DNA of 64,000 bases from Auriscalpium vulgare (taxonomy: Eukaryota > Basidiomycota > Agaricomycetes > Russulales > Auriscalpiaceae): NCBI GenBank assembly GCA_019915015.1, contig JAHBBC010000018.1:930001-994000 (forward strand), read 5' to 3'. How positions within the stretch are numbered: the first letter of the stretch is position 1; each line of letters begins with the position of its first letter. The translations under genes were made by a program, and so were the position numbers. Positions 30,797 to 41,228 of the stretch are shown here, piece by piece. The notes below the pieces were generated by a model. The model saw only the letters and a list, made by a program, of their open reading frames with translations, had not been told where the DNA came from and did not search any database.

Positions 30797-31554
30797 TCAG
30801 CGCATTGCTGAACCCGGCGTCGAGGCCTGGTCGGCCGGAGATTCTTTAGGACCTTCATTTAGTACTGTTCGAAATGCCTCGATCTGGTCCATGTTCCACC
30901 TTGGTAATCGCACGGGATGGACTGTGGAAGAGAAATCACTGAGATTGGCAATGAGATCGAGCTCGCGAAGGGAAAACGTACCACGGCGAGAATTGAGGCG
31001 TAGAAGCACTTCCTCGACTGAGATTGTGCTCTTACGAAAAACCACTAAAGCGTATGTGAGACTGGATATGCAAAGCCACGCAGATGGATGAACGCACGGT
31101 ATGCCACGGCGAGGGTTAAATTGAGAGTAAAATTGTCGCCGTACAAAAGTACGCCGCGCTTTGAACGCATATGTGCCGCTATGAATTTGCAAACCTCGGT
31201 GAACGTTTGAAGAAGATCGCCATCTTCAAGGCTAAATCGAACGGATTTCTCTGTGATGCCGTACTGCCCGTACATGTGTCGGGGTCGATCATCATGCATA
31301 TTCACAGACACGACAGCCTTGAATCCAAGTCCTTCCTTGAGGTGCTCGGACTCGCGCTCATAGATAGCCCTGCTGAAAGAAGGGCGAAGTCAATAAGCAT
31401 TATGGCTATGAACAAAGGCAGATAGACAGCCTGGAGGATCGGCAAGTGCCACTCACGTCCCAATGCTGAGCCTACTATTGTTCGCCAAGGGAATGTTGTA
31501 TAGGTTCCAACTGTTTTCAAGCCATCCCGATCTATCCACTGCTCTGATTCCCAT
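30797..31554 (-). CDS. Dual-specificity-phosphatase-like protein without catalytic residues
   Basis: Three exons, 31554-31457, 31369-31098 and 31044-30797, join in phase to give 205 aa starting MGIRAVDRSGWLENSW. The fold signature of DSPs is visible in order: LSIGTAIYE, GFKAVVSVN, ITEKSVRFSLEDGDLLQTF, then the P-loop position GVLLYGDNFTLNLTLAVAYL, and ISVEEVLLRLNSRRG. Where active enzymes have HCxxGxxR, this protein has Y-G-D-N-F-T-L-N, so the nucleophilic Cys, the Gly and the Arg are all lost, while flanking strands and helices remain. All frames and splice sites are intact, which argues for a pseudophosphatase (binding or scaffold role) and against a decayed copy. Substrate unknown. Confidence 0.65.
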
Positions 31555-32237
31555 TACGATCGACGACATATTGACGGAATAGGTACAACAAGGCGAGCGG
31601 AGGGAACGTGATGAAGGCGAGCGGAAGGAATATGATGAAGGCGAGCGGATGGGGCATTCGGGGCACTTGCGGGCTTATATATATTTCTGCACAGGAACGT
31701 ATGAGTGGCACGTAGTCCAAGGATATAAGGGGCTCGACGTACATCACAACGCCCAAGGCGCCGTGTGCGATGTCAACGACGGGCCTTATACTCGTGCGCC
31801 TTGTGTGGATCTCCACAATAAATACGCACCTTGTTCTCGCTCTGTGCCGTGGAACATCGCTAGCCTGTACCTGCCAGCGTGCCACACGCCGTTCATCTCG
31901 ATGTCGGCCTCCGTGTTTCAAAGTTCCCCGAGGCGTGGGAGGCGTGTGCGGCAACGAAGCAGGAAGAAACGGACGCTGCGTCGAATGGAGACGTGGTGCG
32001 GCGTAATTGAGTGACTCAGGATAGGATAGAATGGGATAGGTGTGCAGTGTGCCGCGACTGACGAAGTTGTACTCGTCGGAGGTCAACCTACGGATCCGGC
32101 CCGCTTCCCGGTTTCGGCAGCAGGCGCCGGCGCAAGCTGGTTCGCCTTGCGTTCCAGTGCCACAACGGCTATGTCTTGACTCGACTCCTCACGCGACTCT
32201 GCCAGCATATCACGTCCGAGTCCCCTCCTTCACTTTC
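31555..32237. other. Divergent intergenic region
   Basis: Lies between the minus-strand phosphatase-like gene and the plus-strand gene at 32238, so it should hold both promoters. A direct repeat gaaggcgagcgga occurs twice near 31614-31645. No gene. Confidence 0.4.
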
Positions 32238-33065
32238 ATGGCGTTTCTCACTCCGGTGTCGTCGCCCAACCGCCCGACCTTCTCGAACTCGCCAGTGCAA
32301 CTCCAAAGCTCTACGCCCCCCAAATGGGCCAACAACCGCCGCCTCGTCGACCTGCACGAAAGGTACCGGTGGTACCTCATCCACACCGAGCAAAGCAGCA
32401 TGGCAGGGAGAGTCGGCCTGTCTGATGCGCGCGTGGGGCAGCTGTACGCCCAAGTCGTGGCCGAAATGGCAGCCCACCCCGCCAAGTATCCTAGTGTTGA
32501 ACGCTTGGAGACTGCGGCGACGTGGTGGCCCAAGTGCGACGCGATATGCGACTTTCCTAGAGGACAAACGGGGCGGACGCCGAAGGAGTTAGTTTGGCTT
32601 GTCTTATTCCTGGAGTATTGCTAATCGTTGGCACGCAGATACATGATCCAGTGGGCGGTTGGGTCATTGGCCTTGCAATACATCTCCTGCTACGAGCTGG
32701 ACAACGTCCACGAAACTTTGGCCGATGAGCTTCTCGCAGACGCCAATGAACAAGCGTACGTTCGGTTACCCTTACGACCCCTTTACACACCCTGACTGGT
32801 CGTTTTTAGTATGACAGTGCTCAACCCCAACCCGAAGCCGTACGATCGTCCCGTCGACGCGCTGGCCGAGCCGAGTCTCATGAACTGGCTCGGCACGTCC
32901 TTCCGCGAGCGCGGCACCGGCGCGGTGCTATATGTCGAGGACGCCGGGAAATCCGTCACGCAGGGTGAGTACTTCGTGCTGCGCACACAGGATCGGCAGC
33001 GGACCCAGCTGTCGCTTGCCGAATTCAAGGCGAAGGTGGCGGGCTTGGTGCCGGAGGATGCGTAG
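32238..33065 (+). CDS. Uncharacterised protein, 240 aa
   Basis: Exons 32238-32587, 32639-32755 and 32810-33065 are in phase. The N-terminus is Ser/Pro/Thr-rich (TPVSSPNRPTFSNSPV), followed by a mainly helical region (RLVDLHERYRWYLIHTEQS, EMAAHPAKYPSVERLETAA) with several Trp. The C-terminal half contains GAVLYVEDAGKSV. No signal peptide or membrane segment. I do not recognise a family. Confidence 0.65.
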
Positions 33066-33456
33066 TCGGGCTTTCTTATGTGACTTCACAACTGCTAACT
33101 TATATCCATGTACAAGTATTTCGTCGCTACAAATCAGGTCTTCTGCTTCACGACTACTGCTCTTCATGTAACAACTTTCGTCGCTACGACTGATCGTATG
33201 TTATCCTTAGGTGCCGACCTGGTAAGGACATCACCAAGTAAATAAGGCGGTTTGGACGGCGCGGGCCCGGAGACCGAGGGACTCAAAGTCGATCGCATGG
33301 CTTCGTCATCCAGGTTCAGAGGAGTCTGACTACTGTTCACGTGTCTATGGCGTAATAAAGTTCCTTCGACACTGTCAGAACATAGACGCCAGCTCATGCT
33401 ATCTCGTCGCCTTCGCTTCTCGCAGCGTCGCCGACGATTGGTGGCGCGTCGTCGAC

Positions 33457-34057
33457 ATGAATCGCATCACCCCGCAATTCTACGCAGGCAGCTCCGTCTC
33501 AAGGGTGATAACCCGCGGGATCCCTCCCTCCGTGCTCCAGGGCATGATCATCCAGTGCCTCACCAGCCAGTCGGGGCTCAGCTTGCCGACCATCCCTTTC
33601 CACCAATTTACCGATCATATCAGTGGCAATCTGTAAGTACATGCAGCCCTCCTTTCCTTTCACAGCGGCGCAGTCATCTTGACTCGGACGCCTGGCCAGG
33701 TTTTCTATCCGCCTGAAGGCAGATCCCGCTCAATTGTGGGGTTTTGACGGTAACACTGTGGTCACGAAGCGAGACGCGCGTCCCGGCCTCTTTCGCGTGT
33801 CCGTCGCCAACTCGGATGCGCGGGACTTGGTCATGATCGTCTACGACGAGATTACCATCACCTGCGCCGAGTCGTCGAAACGCATCCGCGTCACCGGCAA
33901 CCGTTTGGGTTTGGGTTTGCAGGACACTGCCGACGGGCCGACGCTGAAGTTCAGGGACTTCAAAATGCGCTTCAGGTTGGGAGACAGGCTTAGCGATGAC
34001 CGCAGGGAGGTCATAGTGACTGAGGATGGCAGAGGCGATGAATGGGAGCTTGTATGA
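33457..34057 (+). CDS. Uncharacterised protein, 177 aa
   Basis: Exons 33457-33632 and 33700-34057; the intron acceptor at 33699 was chosen because it alone keeps the downstream frame open. The sequence opens MNRITPQFYAGSSVSRVITR and is rich in beta-like alternation (GLFRVSVANS, LVMIVYDEITITCAES, TLKFRDFKMRFRLGD). No family recognised. The frame is also open upstream of the ATG to about 33280, so an extra 5' exon is possible. Confidence 0.6.
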
Positions 34058-34388
34058 GTCTATGAAGACCATCGATGAATCTCGATACAGTGTTCTTCCC
34101 CACTTGGCGTATACTTAGTCTTGCACCTTCTCGTTGACTTGTGCGGACCCACTTACTTCATCATCAAGGTGAAAAATAAGGATGTCCGGTGAGCATGAGC
34201 CAGAGTGAGGGGGCAGATAAAACGACCTGATCGGAAGAGCGCCGTGTGTCGGCAGAGAAGTGTCGCTCAGACGAGATTACTGTACTACGAACATCTTAAG
34301 ATTCAAGAAGATACAAAATATACACTAAACATACATGGATCGGGCAACTTCCCTAGGAACTCAACGGCCGCAAGCACGCCACGACGTC

Positions 34389-36714
34389 TCATGGTTCCTT
34401 CTCATTCTGCAGCCATGTCGGCTGCACGCACCGGTCCAGCACGTAGCCCGGCCGTCCATACTTTATCCCCACTCTCACCTCGTTCTCGAACGCCCAAAGC
34501 TGCTTGAGGCTGTCCAGCAAGCCCGTCTGCATGAGCTCGGAATGCTCCCATATCTCCACGATCCCGCGCGTGACGCCGCGGATGCGCTCCATCAGCGGCA
34601 GCGTCTCGCGCAGCGGGCTGCCCAGACGGAAGCGGCACATGAGCGCCTCATACAGGCATTCTTGAACGCGGCGTCAGTGCGATGGGTTACAGCGAAGTGG
34701 GACGAGAGGAGGCCAGGAGAGGTAGTGGGACGCACGAGCGTGGCGTTCCTCGTCTGTGGGGTAGAGCTCCGCAGCCTTCATATACTCATCGCCTGCCCGG
34801 CGCAGGTACGTCTTCTGCTCCTCGGCATCGGCGCATAGCTTGTACTCGACGTGCTTGGCAAGCGCAAGGCCTTTCGTGCTGTACAGAATCCCATTACCAA
34901 CCGTGGCGCACATGCTATTCGCGAGGGGAGAAGTACATACGAATGCGCCTGGGCTTCGGGATAGATGACAAACGCCAAGCGGATGGCCGTGCGCATCCAC
35001 ACAGGTCGCGGGATTGACAGCGTATGCTTGATGAGGGCATCCGCGCGCTCGATCAACTCCTCCCCTCGGAAACGCCGGCTGCGGCCTTGGCTGTGGGTAT
35101 ATGCCTGCAATGGTGTATGGCGCATCAGCCTAGCCCGCGCGGCATGCACGCAAGCGCAACATCGCACCGCTTCGAATGCTACCAGGGCCATGCATGCGAC
35201 CGAGGCATAGAACGTGTCTGAGAACACTTTGCCGCGGTCGTCAGCGCTAACGCTCGCCCACTCCGTGCGGCCCCATTCGAGGATTCGCTGCGCTTTGCCG
35301 AAGACGGTGTAGGCGGTCTCGTAGTCGCGGCGTATGTTCATGGCCATGTGTCCACGGACGATAAGACACCTGCCGAGGTGATTCAGCGACCGGTAGACAG
35401 TCGAGTGAGATGTTGGCGCTGCACCGAACGGTTATGGTGACGGAGGGACGAACGCGAGTCCAGCCTTTTTGTTTCAGCATGTCACGGAACGCCTTGGTCA
35501 TGCCGTCGAACTTCTGAGCAGGATCGGGTGCGGCTGCCCGGCGTATCTCGTTTTCAACTAGAGTACGAGATCGTCAGGACTTGTCAGCACTAACGGAGCA
35601 GACGCTTCGCTTACTCATTCTCTGCAGCATGATAGTTTGCTCCGGGGTGTGGCTGCACGCGCGCATGTCAGCAGTCAGGGCTTCTGTGAGTGACAGAAGA
35701 GATGCGGTCTGACGTCGAGGATGAGCAGGGAAAGCTCGTAAAGGATGTAAGTTCATACAGTTTTGATGTGCCAGTCCGAGCTCACAGAGCTGATCACCGC
35801 AACAGAAATTAAGGGATCGACTTTCTTCAGTGAGTCAATGCCCCTTTTGAATGCCTACCAATAGAAGAATTAGCTATATCACGACAGGTTTCACCACATA
35901 CACTTACAGCGTATGCCTCCGCAAGTAACATGGACTGGGATGTGAAGAGGTGTATGAGTGACGGTGCACAAAAGCTGCGGGTGCCAGGACGTACGCTGCT
36001 CCCGTCTCTCTGTTCTTCATTCAGATTGTGATACTTCGTGTTGGCCGCCTCACACACCGCGCGCCCGAGAGGCGGGTTGAATACGGGCGCGCTGCTGAGG
36101 TCGGTGGCGCTGACGGGCGGGGCAGTCACGCGCATGCGCACTATCTCAGTGATGAACTTGAGGCGGAGTTTTGCCCGCGCGGGCGACTGATTTTCAGGGG
36201 ATCCCATGGCGTGTAGGGCACGCATCCAGCTGTATAATTCTTCGCCTGGGTCGTCACGAGCCTGCATCATGATGACCGGCGTCGACACGGCCAACGGCAC
36301 AGGAAGGGGTGAATGAAGCGCACCTCACAGGCTTCTGCACGTCTCCACCACCCTTTTTCATAAGCAGGATTGAGCTCGATCGCCTTAAAGATGTGCGCTC
36401 ACAATTAGCCTGGTGCCACGAGCTCGGGATCAATTTGCGGACCTTGTGCGCGTCATAGAGGCCCATGTCAATACTCCGGATCGAAAGGATTCAGTCCCGA
36501 CCGGAGACGCAGGGAAGACCATCGAGACGAGATCACGTACGCACTTCTTCAAGGCGAGATAGCATGCTGCGCGGTTGGAGTATAGCACGGCGTTCCCGCT
36601 GTCCAGCGCGAGCGCGCGCGTGTATTCTTGTATGGCAGCCTTGTATTCCCTTTTGCCGTAGAACTCGTTACCTTTTTCCTTGAAGCGGGCCGCTTCGGAG
36701 GCTTGCGACATCAT
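34389..36714 (-). CDS. TPR-domain protein, about 570 aa
   Basis: The N-terminal TPRs are clear: EAARFKEKGNEFYGKREYKA, LALDSGNAVLYSNRAACYLA and AIELNPAYEKGWWRRAEACE. Exons that fit are 36711-36545, 36473-36443, 36383-36324, 36261-35908, 35854-35759, then five or six further exons to the stop at 34389, including one reading ETAYTVFGKAQRILEWG and a last one with LMERIRGVTRGIVEIWEHSE. The family binds partner proteins (often Hsp70/Hsp90 tails) through the TPR groove; the partner here is unknown. An ATG at 37068 would add 119 in-frame codons upstream; I prefer the start beside the first TPR because homologues I know begin there. Confidence 0.8.
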
Positions 36715-37068
36715 ACAATGGGCTTGAGAGCGTGGAAGGTACTTGCAAACGCCGCAGAAGAGCTCAAGCGCGGAGGAGCGCGGCAACGGCGGTTTCCGAA
36801 CCAACCGTGAGACAATATTACTACTATCAGCGAGCTGCGCCTCTGTCTTCTTCTCGAGCTCTTCGCAATTCACTTCGACAGCCTCGAAATGCCTCCAAAC
36901 CTCAACGTATTCTGCAATGTCTTTGTCTCGACCATTGATCAGACGAGTGCGAGGACCACATGTGCCAGACTCGGCAGCCGGAGCTTCTGCGACGCCGCGA
37001 TCATCCTCGAGACTCGCATAGTTGGCCCGCATTTGTTCTGACCTTCTCCAATGCAAGAACCTGCACAT

Positions 37069-37635
37069 AAGCTGTCAACGGGATCAACGAGAACAGTTAA
37101 TCCATGGCATAATCTTCAGACCAAACGTACGTTCTTGCCAATACTGTCGGGGCTCATGTTCATCCGATGCATTCTGGGCGTGAAGGGCTCTTTGGATTAG
37201 CTCGAACATGCGAGTGAAATCACTAGACTATAGTAAGTAAGTACTCTGCACATACACATACGGCCATTAGTTTACCTGTCACTTAGACTCTACGCCTCTA
37301 TCAGCGCCGCAGCCCGCACAACTAAACGCCTCACCGGAATGCCCCCCAAACGCCTCCTCCGCGCTCACTTGTCGGACGAGTGTTCCTGGCCCGGCAAGAT
37401 GCACAACCGCGCGCCACGCCCTCCGTCAGCAGCAACGGGTGCAGGGCGCGTGATAATCTGAGCACGCAAACAGGACATAAGATAATGCGATCCAAGAAAG
37501 ACAAGACATGATCGAACGGGACATTCAGTACAGAGCAAACGAGAGATGCGAACAAACAAAACAGACAAAACAGGAAGGAAATGAGGATGTGGGAGGGAAC
37601 ACAGATGGGATGGCGGAGATGATGACGATACGCGC
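37069..37635. other. Intergenic between TPR and Ras genes
   Basis: Expected to hold the Ras 3' untranslated region and the TPR gene promoter. No other feature seen. Confidence 0.5.
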
Positions 37636-38689
37636 TCAGACGACGACGCAGCCCCCGCAGCAGCCGCCCGAGTTCTGGTCGAGCCCGTCGGGGTGGTTGT
37701 ACGCGCCAGGCGCACCGGGCCCGCTCGGCTGCACGGGGCGGCCGGTCTGCTGCTCCTGCAGCCGACAGCAAAGCGTGAGCGGCGAGCGCGCGTGGCGAGT
37801 CGGCCGGACGGCGGCGCACCTTGTTGTACTTGCGGATCTCGCGGACGAGATTCGAGAAGGCGTCGTCGACGTTGATGCGCTGCTTCGCGGACGTCTCGAT
37901 GAAGCGGCAGCCAAAGTGCTTTGCGAGGTCGCGGCCCTCTGTGTGTGCGGCGGCAAGGCAGGGCAGGGAAAGGCACGCGGGGCCGCGCAGATGCAGATAG
38001 ATAGGGCCACGAAGCAGGCAAACAGACGGGCCGTCAGCGTGTCGCGCTGGATAAGACAGGAGCAGGACACGCACCGTTCATGCCGACCTGGCGTTCGTAC
38101 TCGAGGTCGCACTTGTTCGCCACCACGATTACAGGGAAGGAGTCCTTGTCCTTGACGCGAAGGATCTGCTGGTGGAACGTGCTGATCTCCTCGAAAGAGT
38201 TGCGCGAGGTGATGGAGTAGACGAGGAGGAAGCCCTCGCCTGTGCGCATGTACTGCTCGCGCATGGCCCTGCACGCAACTACGTCGTGAATAAAAGTAAA
38301 GGCGTGGGTGAACAATGCGCACCCGTATTCCTCCTGGCCGGCCGTGTCGAGGACGTCGAGGAGGGCAACCTCGTCATCGATAACACACTGCTTGCGGTAT
38401 GAGTCTTGGGGGGTGTTAGATGAGGACAGGAAGGGGATTGATTGACGGGGGCGCACCTTCGATGGTGGGGTCGTACTCGTCCACGAAATGGCTTTGAATG
38501 AACTGAATCGTCAAAGCAGACTTGCCGACGCCTGCGCGACGCTGCAGAGTGAGCAGGGGACGAGCGTGTGGGGGAGAAGAGACAGACCACCACCGCCGAC
38601 AACCACCAGCTTGTACTCGCGCAAGAACTGAGCCTGTGGACTGGTGAGATCGACGCGAGCAGGAAGGGAGGCGGACGCACCCTAGACAT
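37636..38689 (-). CDS. ras1: Ras small GTPase
   Basis: Seven exons: 38689-38681, 38633-38588, 38531-38457, 38404-38323, 38268-38075, 37938-37820, 37755-37636; 214 aa. The first coding exon is only 9 nt (Met-Ser-Arg). Motifs: P-loop GGGGVGKS, effector loop [16 protein letters not shown], switch [22 protein letters not shown] and ETSAK for guanine specificity. The C-terminus is a hypervariable Gly/Pro-rich segment ending [10 protein letters not shown]: a CaaX box for prenylation with upstream cysteines for palmitoylation, so it acts at the plasma membrane. Fungal Ras1 controls growth polarity, cAMP/MAPK signalling and mating. Lengths and motifs are normal; the gene is intact. Confidence 0.95.
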
Positions 38690-39501
38690 ATGTGCAGTGA
38701 GTGGGTTATGGGAAAGGGAATAGGATGGGAGGGGTGCGGGGAGGGACTAGTGGGCGGCCTGGTCCAAGGAAGCGCAGGCACTTTCTCGCTCCCCGCCACA
38801 ATGATATTTCCTTGTGCTCTCTCAAACCGCTGCACAACGCTACATCCGTCCGAGTCTCAGACACTGTCGACGCTTTCGTCTCCTTGGGTTCATTATTCCG
38901 CGCCTCATTCCGTTGACAGGACAAGGTATGCCAATGAACTCAACTCCGAGTCGGTCTGTGACTCTGCCATTTGTGCGTGCTTGCCTGGGACCCTGCGCCT
39001 TGGTCAAGCTTTTGAAATGTCATCTTTGCGGTACAAAACGTTTCTAGACTATTTAGGTATACATGCTCACAGGTTCTTGAAGCTTAGCCGTAGATGCCCC
39101 GGCCGGCATGAATACCACGGAGTGAATGCCGGAGTGTCCGGGCCGGGCGCGACGATAGGTGACGATCAACGCGTAGGGACGGAGCATTTACTTGCGTATA
39201 TCATAAGAGAGTAGCAACAGTCCATGCGAATTACAAGCGTCAGAGCATAACATCTCGTCGCCAAGAGTACGTGAGACGAGGGACACAACAAGTAGCGTAG
39301 TAATAGCGAAGTAGTTTCGACAAAGAGAACCGGGTATTCGAAGTCTATGTGCGCGTCGTCGTGTCGATAACGTCCAAACGCGTGGATCCAGTCAGATAAG
39401 AAAACCGCCCGTCCATTCATATATACCTCGTAAACCAGTGCAGGCGCACGCGCTACAGACACCACGGCCACCCTGCTACCCGAGCGCTCTAGCCACGGTT
39501 A
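38690..39501. other. Intergenic upstream of Ras
   Basis: Contains the Ras promoter side and a GC-rich foldback repeat at 39061-39150. No gene recognised. Confidence 0.5.
39061..39150 (-). repeat. GC-rich foldback repeat, copy B
   Basis: Inverted copy of 29021-29110. In the same sense it folds with GCCCGGCCCGG against CCGGCCGGGGC around ctccgtggtattc. The stem positions differ between copies less than the loop flanks. Confidence 0.75.
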
Positions 39502-40900
39502 TCAATCACCGTGATGTGCCTTCGGTAATGCCTTGGGCGAGTGATTGGGGGAACGTTGCAGCCAGTTTTTGACGGCCGGCGGCGTCAGTGGCTCCTCGGG
39601 ATCCGGATTGGTCAAAGTCAAGGTCAGAGGGCTAGGGGAGTTCCCTTCGTGGTCTGTATCGAGTAGGAGCTGGGTATGAGAGCCCATGGAAGCGTCGCGC
39701 CCATGCTCACTCTGGGTCACCGCGAGCGCGGGCACGCCAAATCCATGCAGCTCGATTGACTCCCGTGAGCCCGACATGCCCCAGCTGCCACCGCGGAGGC
39801 GCGGCGTCTCGTGCCCATCGCCTCTTCGCGGCGGCGTGCTCGGTCCCATCACGTCGTCGACGATACGCGACAGGTCGTCCGTCTTGCCCGCTGAAACGAT
39901 CGGGTCGGCTAGGCGCGAGCCGGCAGCGGGCGGCGGCCATACGCCCTCTTGGAAGATGCTGCCCGACTCGGACGCGCGCGCTCGCATCAGTCGTGGTGGG
40001 AGAGCGTACTGGTCGCCATGCGCGAAGGGGTCGTCATCGTGGTACCCCGGCGAAGTCTCCGGGGGGTCGTCCATATCTTCGCCCGCGAGAAACGCCTCGC
40101 GCGGGCGCAGGGGTTTGCGCGCGAGGAACGAGTAGCGCCGCTTGTTGGCGCGACGGCGCAGGAAGAAGAGTGCGGCGAGCGCACCGATGAGGAGCGCGGC
40201 GCCGCCAATTGCGGAACCCACCATGATGGCAGTGTGACGGGAGGTAGTATGGTTACTTGAGGGATCCCGCAGCGATGTTACGATAGGCGTGACAATCTAG
40301 AGCGGTAGTCAATGGCGGGCGTGCGGAGACGCGTGGATGCGGACTACGCGCGCTCTGGTAGGCTGGGAAGAAAACGTACTGTTGTGGGTGTGCCATTGAT
40401 CTCGGTAGCGATGGAGGATGTAAACGTTGTGAAGATGAAGCCGCTGCTGAGGGATACGGGCGATGACGACGAGGCGGGCGTGAGAGGTGGAGCGGAAGTA
40501 GTGGTGGTGGGAGTATCTGACACGGGCTGGCTTGTCGACACTTCGCTCGGGGAGGATGGAGATGTGGTGAGCGCCGATGAAGAGTGCCGGTCGGATGATG
40601 CAGGTAACGAGCTAGATGGGGGAGGGTCGGAGGAGCTGCGAGACGGTCAGAGAATGGTCGCGTGAAAGCGTATGACACCTACCTAGGCGGCGAAGTTGAC
40701 GAGGAAGGTGGTGCTGACGATGGGGTCGATGTGGGCGGCGTTGAGGATGTGATTGGGGGTTCCGAGGTGGACGATTCGGCCTGGGATTGTGTAGACGATG
40801 CTAGGCTCTGCGACTCAGAGAGCGAAGAGTCCGAGCTGGTTGTTTGGCGTGGAGCAAGCGGCCGCTTCAACGGATATACAGGTAGTCTTGATATTTCCAT
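39502..40900 (-). CDS. Ser/Thr-rich single-pass membrane protein, 422 aa
   Basis: Exons 40900-40683, 40635-40380 and 40296-39502 join in phase. The first ~180 residues are almost entirely Ser/Thr/Pro (mucin-like, probably O-mannosylated), then a transmembrane helix GSAIGGAALLIGALAALFFL followed at once by RRRANKRR (stop-transfer), and a ~220-residue cytoplasmic tail rich in Pro, Asp and Ser. This is the layout of fungal Mid2/Wsc-type or SKG6-like cell-surface sensors; no Cys-rich WSC domain is visible. No signal peptide follows the ATG at 40900, so a 5' exon upstream (candidate hydrophobic stretch near 41000-41040) may be missing from this model. Confidence 0.7.
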
Positions 40901-41228
40901 GGTTCTATGGGCGTGAAATGGTCATGAGCGCATCTATGCGTCGATGAGCATAAGTCCAGTCTTGAGCACAGACAATGTCGTAGGCTCACCATCGAGTCTG
41001 CACGATGAAGCCGCAGGATATGAGGAGCAGCGTGCCGGTTATATCACGACAAAATGTACGTTGAGATGAAATGAGTTGAAACGGCAATGGTGGGGAAAGG
41101 AAGAGCTGGAGGGGGACTCTGTGGCGAAGGAAGTATACGGGCACGTGACAGTATCCTCGTAAGCGTAGGGTCCAGGACTGACGCACGCCTGCGGCCCACC
41201 CAGTGCGTGCTCTTCAGCTTCAACCATC
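40901..41228. other. Divergent intergenic region
   Basis: Between the minus-strand membrane protein and the plus-strand HECT gene. It may hold a missing signal-peptide exon of the former (frame with GTLLLISCGFIVQ on the minus strand near 40990-41040). Confidence 0.4.

Noticed and set aside
36715..37068. 119-codon in-frame N-terminal extension of the TPR gene
   Set aside because: Open but without TPR character; the start next to the first TPR is the usual one. Kept as an alternative in the gene entry.
41000..41045. Hydrophobic stretch as signal-peptide exon of the membrane protein
   Set aside because: No splice pair joins it in frame to the exon at 40900; mentioned only as a possibility.
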